The notes under the pieces were generated by a model. That model was given only the letters and a program-made list of their open reading frames with translations, did not search any database and was not told the DNA's origin. From Glebionis coronaria (lineage: Eukaryota; Streptophyta; Magnoliopsida; Asterales; Asteraceae), in contig CM046876.1 of the NCBI GenBank assembly GCA_025667525.1, forward strand, positions 24,825,224 to 24,889,223: a stretch of DNA of 64,000 nt, read 5' to 3'. The first letter of the stretch is position 1. Every line of letters begins with the position of its first letter. Positions 57,515-64,000 of this stretch are shown one piece after another. Made by a program: the position numbers and the translations under genes.

Positions 57515-60500
57515 ATGGCACCAAGATTTAACTCAGCAGAATTGGATTTGGGGTTCAAGTCTCAACACAACATGATTGCTTATCTTGTTGCTGATAATAC
57601 TTTGTTCCCTCAATACACACAGATGGTGGAGTATTTGAATGCATCCCCATTGAGGTATGCTCTTTCTCATGCACCACTCATTCCAGTCACACACATTAAA
57701 CAGTTTTGGAACACTGTTAGTTCCTCAACAGTTAATGGAGTGACAACATTGACTTCTATTGTACATGGGAGACCTTGGGTGGTTACTGAGGCCTTGGTAC
57801 GCCAGGCCTTGCATCTTAATGATGCTGATGGTATAACCATGCTTCCCATATCTGAAATAGAACAAGGGCTTAGGGCTTTGGGATATCCTATTCCTGATGA
57901 AGGTACTCTTAATAAGTACCATAAGCAGGAATTTCCCCCAGCCTGGAAGTACCTAATTCACATTCTCCTTCAATGTTTGAGTCCCAAATGTACTGCACAC
58001 AATGAGATCAATAGATCCATTGCATCTGCTATTGTGTGTATTACAACAGGGCAAAATTATAATTGGTCTAAAATGATTTTTGAAGGAATGTGTAAAAACA
58101 AGGGGACAAAAATGACTTTGGCTTATCCCCGTTTTCTGCAAATGGTATTTGATGCTCAAAGATATTGTTCAAGGGATCACAATGATTTTTATAAGATCCC
58201 TGAACAAAAGAAGGCTATTTTTACCAAGATGAATTCACCACCTCATAGAGACCTACCATTAACCCCAGCCATGCTTGCTGTTATTGCAGCAGCACAACCC
58301 CAACCAGACCCCCAACCTCATATTGACCCTCAACCACAACTTGAACCTATTCCTGAACCTTTACTCTCACCTGACCAGATGCAAATAGACCAAAATCCCT
58401 TTGACGCTGACACATCTAATGTGGGCGTTGATATGCCTATTTCAACCGCTGACACCCAACCATCACAATCCCAAACACCCCTTAACCAACCCACATCTAC
58501 ACCTTCTTCTACACCATCTTCCACACCACCTGAATATAGGTTGATTAAACGCCAAAGGACTGCTGGAGTGTTCTCCTCTGGTGGTCCTAGCCATGTAGCA
58601 GAGAGAACCACCACCACAAGTGTGGCTGGTGACCTGGATGAGGCTGGGACTATTGGTTCTGGCTTAGAAGCTGGCCAAGGCAGTCCCACCATAATTAAGT
58701 CCTCATCCATGCCCAATGAACCTGACTTGGGAGGTCAAATCCCCATTTTGGAAGAGGGCAGACTGGAACCAATGACGCTTTTAGAATTGACGGCTGTCTG
58801 CATTAGCTTGCAAAAGCAAAATGCAGACTTAGTACAAATTGTCAGTAACCAAGGCCTTGAACTCAATGAATTGAGGGAGAGAATTGTTGTTTTGGAGAGT
58901 TCTCATTCAAGGGGAGGTATGGAGGAGTCTTCCAAAGGGGAGGAAGCAAGAAATCTGAGTGATAAGAGCAGTCAAGATGGTCAATCATTGGATATTGCTG
59001 AGGCTCTTACTACATTAAAGGAACAAAAAGGTTTTGATACGTCCTTAATCTCTCCAACCAATTTAAATTTATCATTTACAGATATGCTGAGAGAGGTTAC
59101 ACAAGGCGCTGAGGGAAAATATTTGAGCGTTGACAAGGCAAGTTTGGACGCTGACAGAAATATTTTGGGCGCTGATAGAGGAAATTTGGGCGTTGACAGA
59201 TCTGCATATGGAGGTGATGTATTCCAGTCATCATCTATCATCAAGGATGTTCCTACTCAGGTATTATCATCTACCCTACCAACAATTGAACCAACAGATA
59301 AGGGTAAGGGTAAGTTGGTAGAAGAAATTGTTCCAAAGAATGCAGCTCAGGTTGAATTTGATAGAAGATTGGCTGAGCAAATGATGGAACAAGGTGAAAA
59401 AGAAAAGTCACAATTTGTTGTGACTTCTGAAGAAGAAAGTGATGAAGCTAGCTCAGATTCAAGTGTGATGATTGTTGAACCAGAAAGACTTGAGTATGGT
59501 GATGAGCTTGCTAAGGAAAGGCTGAGAGATTTGAAGTTGCAAATTGATTTTGATATGCCAGAGGTAGTTCAGATGTACAATTCTTGGGAAGAAAGCTGTA
59601 TGGATAATCCAGACTTGACCATTTCAGATCAAATATGGGGTTTGGAAATTCTTCTTAGAGTTCAGCAGGATTGTAAGGTGATGCTGAAGTACAAGGCAAG
59701 CAACATTCTCTCTGAATTGAAAAGGGATAGAAGGAAGCTCTACTTTATGTTGCTCAAATGTCATGGAGTTGGATGGACACATCAGAAGCTGAAGGCTTTG
59801 ACATTTGATGAATTGGAACATAGGGCTTATCCTATTTGGGTGAAAGTGCAGGAAGAAAATACTTTCAGACTTCTTTCAGATGAAAGAAAGGAGCAACTTG
59901 CAGAAGAGATGGCAATCAAGAAAGCTATGATAGTCCCTAGACCAGTAAAGAAGGGATTTATTCTTGAGTTTCCAAAAGATATGTCTCAACTGTATCCAAG
60001 TGAAGCAATCATTAGAAAGAGCCTTAAGCTCTCCCCATTAGAAGCTTCAGATATGGTTCATGTGTTACCATTAGATTCCAGGAATCCAATTGTAAGTTAT
60101 GAGGAAGATGAATGTGGATTCTGGAAAATTGGAAGATTTGGCAAGGAGGTACACACTTTTACCACTCTCATATCTTTATTTGCAAGTTGTGACAGAGAAG
60201 ACTTGGTAGACCTTTGGAGGTTGCTAGAGACCAAGTATGAGGCTGAAGCACCAACTTCAGCCAATGGAATAAAACTTTGGACCACATTCAAAAGAATGTG
60301 TGGGACAAAAGAAGAAGATCCTGAAATATGGAAGGATCTTGAAGATGATCTCAGTGGTCTTCAATGGAGGTTATATTCAGCTGCTGGTGTATACCATTTG
60401 AGTTCTACAAAGTTTGCTGAGTATTTACTTGTAGATGCTCAGTATTTCATATCCAAGGCTGTTTTGGAGAAGATGAAGGACACCCAGTTGGAGATAGACT

Positions 60501-60583
60501 ATACAAGTGACGTGGCAAAGAATTTGATCAGATTTATTTATCATCAATATGACAAGGTTTGTCAGACTCCTCCAAGTTCTTAG
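57515..60583 (+). CDS. copia-2 ORF3, 1,022 codons, function unknown
   Basis: A fully open frame lies after pol on the same strand, with ATG at 57,515 preceded by a promoter-like segment. Residues 1-245 look globular (F-P-P-A-W-K-Y-L-I-H near 146, W-S-K-M-I-F near 188). About 255-295 is a Pro/Gln run, and 295-345 is Ser/Thr/Pro-rich. K-R-Q-R near 344 could be a nuclear signal. About 420-467 is a likely coiled coil (L-N-E-L-R-E-R-I-V-V-L-E). About 525-570 holds motif-encoded G-A-D-R and V-D-R units; about 590-660 is acidic; the rest is helical and charged. I see no signal peptide, transmembrane helix, protease or zinc motif, so an envelope role is not supported. Extra ORFs in this place are known in some Sireviruses. 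It may be a nuclear accessory or capsid-like protein; not recognised. Confidence 0.8.
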   Translation: MAPRFNSAELDLGFKSQHNMIAYLVADNTLFPQYTQMVEYLNASPLRYALSHAPLIPVTHIKQFWNTVSSSTVNGVTTLTSIVHGRPWVVTEALVRQALHLNDADGITMLPISEIEQGLRALGYPIPDEGTLNKYHKQEFPPAWKYLIHILLQCLSPKCTAHNEINRSIASAIVCITTGQNYNWSKMIFEGMCKNKGTKMTLAYPRFLQMVFDAQRYCSRDHNDFYKIPEQKKAIFTKMNSPPHRDLPLTPAMLAVIAAAQPQPDPQPHIDPQPQLEPIPEPLLSPDQMQIDQNPFDADTSNVGVDMPISTADTQPSQSQTPLNQPTSTPSSTPSSTPPEYRLIKRQRTAGVFSSGGPSHVAERTTTTSVAGDLDEAGTIGSGLEAGQGSPTIIKSSSMPNEPDLGGQIPILEEGRLEPMTLLELTAVCISLQKQNADLVQIVSNQGLELNELRERIVVLESSHSRGGMEESSKGEEARNLSDKSSQDGQSLDIAEALTTLKEQKGFDTSLISPTNLNLSFTDMLREVTQGAEGKYLSVDKASLDADRNILGADRGNLGVDRSAYGGDVFQSSSIIKDVPTQVLSSTLPTIEPTDKGKGKLVEEIVPKNAAQVEFDRRLAEQMMEQGEKEKSQFVVTSEEESDEASSDSSVMIVEPERLEYGDELAKERLRDLKLQIDFDMPEVVQMYNSWEESCMDNPDLTISDQIWGLEILLRVQQDCKVMLKYKASNILSELKRDRRKLYFMLLKCHGVGWTHQKLKALTFDELEHRAYPIWVKVQEENTFRLLSDERKEQLAEEMAIKKAMIVPRPVKKGFILEFPKDMSQLYPSEAIIRKSLKLSPLEASDMVHVLPLDSRNPIVSYEEDECGFWKIGRFGKEVHTFTTLISLFASCDREDLVDLWRLLETKYEAEAPTSANGIKLWTTFKRMCGTKEEDPEIWKDLEDDLSGLQWRLYSAAGVYHLSSTKFAEYLLVDAQYFISKAVLEKMKDTQLEIDYTSDVAKNLIRFIYHQYDKVCQTPPSS

Positions 60584-60625
60584 TGTTTATTCAGAAACTT
60601 GATCATAAGAGTGGATATCAAGTTT

Positions 60626-60635
60626 AGGGGAGGAT
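60626..60635 (+). other. copia-2 polypurine tract
   Basis: AGGGGAGGAT lies directly before the 3' LTR TGTTGGG (60,636) and primes plus-strand DNA. Confidence 0.8.
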
Positions 60636-61157
60636 TGTTGGGAATAAATCTAGGCCAGAACACTTGAACGCTGACAAGAACAACTTAAGCGTTGACAAGA
60701 GCAAAGTGAGCGCTGACAGCATAAGCGTTGACAAGTTAAAGTCAAGCGTTGACAGATTGAAGACAAGCACTGATGAAAGATGTGAGCTACACGTTTATTA
60801 TATTCTAGAATACTTCTAGTAAGGATAGAAACGACAATGTATTTTCTATGTTTATCTTTACCTAGAATAGTTGATTCGTAGCTTATTGTACAAGACTTCT
60901 TGTTCTATAAAAGAAGATCTTTTAGGTTAATGTTTAATATCAGTTTTCATAATATTCGCAAGTTAAACCTTTCATTGTAATCAACACGATTATTCTAATA
61001 CAAGTGAAAGTTTGTTTAACATCATTGTGTTTTAGATTAAGTGTTAATTCCGCATAACACTTTGTTACTTTACTCATAAGCAAAGGTTTCTCTACGTGTA
61101 GTACTTGATCTAATCTCGTATACACAAAGCTTAATCGATCTAAGTTTGGGATCAACA
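60636..61157 (+). repeat. copia-2 3' LTR (522 bp)
   Basis: By eye identical to the 5' LTR, followed by the duplication GTATA and the satellite. Confidence 0.95.
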
Positions 61158-64000
61158 GTATAACCCTAGCATATCGACTCATCAGTTGAACCTATAACGT
61201 ATAACCGTAACATATCGACTCATCAGTTGAACCTCTAACGTATAACCCTAGCATATCGACTCATCAATTGAACCTCTAACGTATAACCCTAGCATATTGA
61301 CTCATCAGTTGAACCTCTAACGTATAACCGTAGCATATCGACTCATCAGTTGAACCTATAATGTATAACCCTAGCATATCGACATAGTAGTTGAACCTCT
61401 AACGTATAACCCTAGCATTCTAGCTATCGACTCATCAATTGAACCTCTAACGTATAACCGTAACATATCGACTTATCACCTGAACCTCTAACATATAACC
61501 CTAGCATATCGACTCATCAGTTGAACCTCTAACGTATAACCATAGCATATTGACTCATCAGTTGAACCTCTAACGTATAACCCTAGCATATCGACTCATC
61601 AGTTGAACCTCTAACGTATAACCATAGCATTCTAGCATATCGACTCATCAATTGAACCTCTAACGTATAACCGCAATATATCGACTTATCAATTGAACCT
61701 CTAACGTATAACCCTAGCATATTGACTCATCAGTTGAAGCTGTAACGTATAACCATAACATATCGACTCATCAGTTGAACCTCTAACGTATAACCCTAGC
61801 ATATCGACTCATCAGTTGAACCTCTAACGTATAACCCTAGCTTATCGACTCATTAGTTGAACCTCTAACGTATAACCGTAACATATCGACTCATTAGTTG
61901 AACCTCTAACGTATAACCGTAACATATCGACTCATCAGTTGAACCTCTAACGTATAACCCAAGCATATCGACTCATCAGTTGAACCTATAACGTATAACC
62001 CTAGCATATCTACTCATCAGTTGAACCTCTAACATATAACCGTAGCATATCGACTCATCAGTTGAACCTATAAGGTATAACCCTAGCATATCGACTTATC
62101 AGTTGAACCTCTAACGTATTACCGTAGCATATCGACTCATCAGTTGAACCTCTAGCGTATAACCGTAACATATCGACTCATCAGTTGAACTTGTAACGTA
62201 TAACCCTAGCATATCGACTCATCAATTGAACTTCTTATGTATAATCATAAAATATCGACTCATCAGTTGAACCTATAACGTATAACCCTACCATATCGAC
62301 TCATCAATTGAACCTCTAACGTATAACCGTAACATATCGACTCATCAGTTGAACCTATAACGTATAACCCTACCATATCGACTCATCAGTTGAACCTATA
62401 ACGTATAACCCTAGCATATCGACTCATCAGTTGAACCTCTAACGTATAACCGTAACATATCGACTCATCAGTTGAACCTATAACATATAACCCTAGCATA
62501 TCTACTCATCAATTGAACCTCTAACGTATAACCGTAGCATATCGACTCGTCAGTTGAACCTATAACGTATAACCCTAGCATATCGACTTAGCAGTTGAAC
62601 CTCTAGCGTATAACCGTAGCATATCGACTAATCAGTTGAACCTTTTACGTATAACCGTAACATATCGACTCATCTGTTGAACCTCTAACGTATAACCCTA
62701 GCATATCGACTCATCAGTTGAGCCTCTAACGTATAACCGTAACATATCGACTCATCGGTTGAACCTCTAACGTATAACCCTAGCATATCGACTCATCTGT
62801 TGAACCTATAACGTATAACCGTAACATATCGACTTATCAGTTGAACCTCTAACGTATAACCCCAAGCATATCGACTCATCAATTGAACCTCTAACGTATA
62901 ACCCTAGCATATTGACTCATCAGTTGAACCTCTAACGTATAACCGTAACATATCGACTCATCAGTTGAACCTCTAACGTATAACCCTAGCATATTGACTC
63001 ATCAGTTGAACCTCTAACGTATAACCATAGCATATCGACTCATCAGTTGAACCTATAATGTATAACCCTAGCATATCGACATAGTAGTTGAACCTCTAAC
63101 GTATAACCCTAGCATTCTAGCATATCGACTCATCAATTGAACCTATAACGTATAACCGTAACATATCGACTTATCAATTGAACCTCTAACGTATAACCCT
63201 AGCATATCGACTCATCAGTTGAACCTCTAACATATAACCGTAGCATATCGACTCATCAGTTGAACCTCTAACGTATAACCCTAGCATATCGACTCATCAG
63301 TTGAACCTCTAACGTATAACCATAGCATTCTAGCATATCGACTCATCAATTGAACCTCTAACGTATAACCGTAACATATCGACTTATCAATTGAACCTCT
63401 AACGTATAACCCTAGCATATTGACTCATCAGTTGAAGCTGTAACGTATAATCATAACATATCGACTCATCAGTTGAACCTCTAACGTATAACCCTAGCAT
63501 ATCGACTCATCAGTTGAACCTCTAACGTATAACCCTAGCTTATCGACTCATTAGTTGAACCTCTAACATATAACCGTAACATATCGACTCATTAGTTGAA
63601 CCTCTAACGTATAACCGTAACATATCGACTCATCAGTTGAACCTCTAACGTATAACCCAAGCATATCGACTCATCAGTTGAACCTCTAACGTATAACCCA
63701 AGCATATCGACTCATCAGTTGAACCTATAACGTATAACCCTAGCATATCAACTCATCAGTTGAACCTCTAACATATAACCGTAGCATATCGACTCATCAG
63801 TTGAACCTATAAGGTATAAGCCTAGCATATCGACTTATCAGTTGAACCTCTAACGTATAACCGTAGCATATCGACTCATCAGTTGAACCTCTCGCGTATA
63901 ACCGTAACATATCGACTCATCAGTTGAACTTGTAACGTATAACCCTAGCATATCGACTCATCAATTGAACCTCTAATGTATAATCATAACATATCGAATC
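61158..64000. repeat. 41-bp satellite array, block 4 (runs off the window)
   Basis: About 69 copies continue the block interrupted by copia-2. Monomers with the 8-bp insertion (CATTCTAG) occur near 61,415, 61,630, 63,112 and 63,327, giving paired repeats of about 1.7 kb. The array is still unbroken at 64,000, so its true right end is unknown. Confidence 0.97.

Larger units (their letters stand above)
49135..61157 (+). mobile_element. copia-2: complete 12-kb Ty1/copia element with a third ORF
   Basis: The element is 12,023 bp between perfect 5-bp duplications GTATA (49,130-49,134; 61,158-61,162), with 522-bp LTRs identical by eye, so insertion is very recent. A primer site, open gag, open pol in another frame, a 1.25-kb inter-ORF region, an open 1,022-codon ORF3 and a polypurine tract follow in order. 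Integrase precedes reverse transcriptase, the copia order. Large size, an extra ORF after pol and duplicated polypurine boxes recall the Sirevirus (SIRE/Maximus) lineage, but that lineage call needs a tree. More than 40 copies of a short GCG(C/T)TGACA motif run through LTRs, coding and non-coding parts. Confidence 0.93.

Noticed and set aside
57515..60583. ORF3 as a retroviral-type envelope gene
   Set aside because: No signal peptide, no transmembrane helix, no cleavage motif; composition suggests a soluble, perhaps nuclear protein.
20950..64000. Regular short repeats resembling a CRISPR array
   Set aside because: The 41-bp units are contiguous without spacers, and the setting is plant nuclear DNA with retrotransposons; it is a satellite.

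Overview
The window is plant nuclear DNA, very probably from a eudicot. The general style of the copia Gag/Pol proteins reminds me of Asteraceae repeats, but that is an impression I cannot test. I see no intact host gene. The window is a repeat landscape with two parts: an old, decayed transposon graveyard (1 to about 20,950), and a 41-bp satellite array (about 20,950 to 64,000, still running at the right edge). The array is interrupted by one repeat-flanked gene remnant and by two young, structurally complete LTR retrotransposons.

Left part. A 5'-truncated, internally deleted Ty1/copia element (copia-1, about 1,476-6,903) is interrupted by the 5' LTR of a second, 3'-truncated copia element (copia-3, 6,904 to about 10,970). 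A foldback MITE-like element (11,055-11,372) follows, then an AT-rich block with a striking cluster of one 12-bp palindrome (12,320-13,520). Next come a 5'-truncated L1-type LINE (about 13,788-17,118), a tRNA-Ala 5' half (minus strand, 17,257-17,306), and a small plant gene remnant with a hAT-like element inserted in its stop codon (18,350-19,254; 8-bp target duplication). Last are a palindrome-bounded element remnant, an AT minisatellite and a GRF-zinc-finger-like gene remnant (20,307-20,732).

Satellite part. About 25 kb, in four blocks, is a 41-bp monomer in two main types (CCGTAAC and CCCTAGC), with nested larger duplications of about 0.37, 1.49, 1.73, 3.1, 4.09 and 8.6 kb. A second copy of the GRF-like gene (28,958-29,358) with its palindromic flank sits inside the array, so an 8.6-kb unit containing gene, flank and satellite was duplicated.

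Young insertions. A 5,036-bp Ty3/gypsy element (35,518-40,553, TSD TCTAA, LTRs identical by eye) has one open 1,445-codon Gag-Pol frame. Its end lies inside the 3' LTR, as in the CRM centromeric chromoviruses. A 12,023-bp copia element (copia-2, 49,135-61,157, TSD GTATA, LTRs identical by eye) has open gag, pol and a third 1,022-codon ORF. CRM-like insertion into a young homogenised satellite suggests (inference) that this is centromeric or pericentromeric DNA.

Most interesting signals. Copia-2 carries more than 40 copies of a short motif with core GCG(C/T)TGACA through its LTRs, gag, pol linker, inter-ORF region and ORF3. The two relatives carry different versions of the motif (CCGCTGACA; CCCCTGCTAA) in corresponding places. 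Copia-2 also has an apparent splice acceptor whose branch site contains the gag stop codon, and a CCAAT/G-box/TATA promoter just upstream of its unexplained third ORF.
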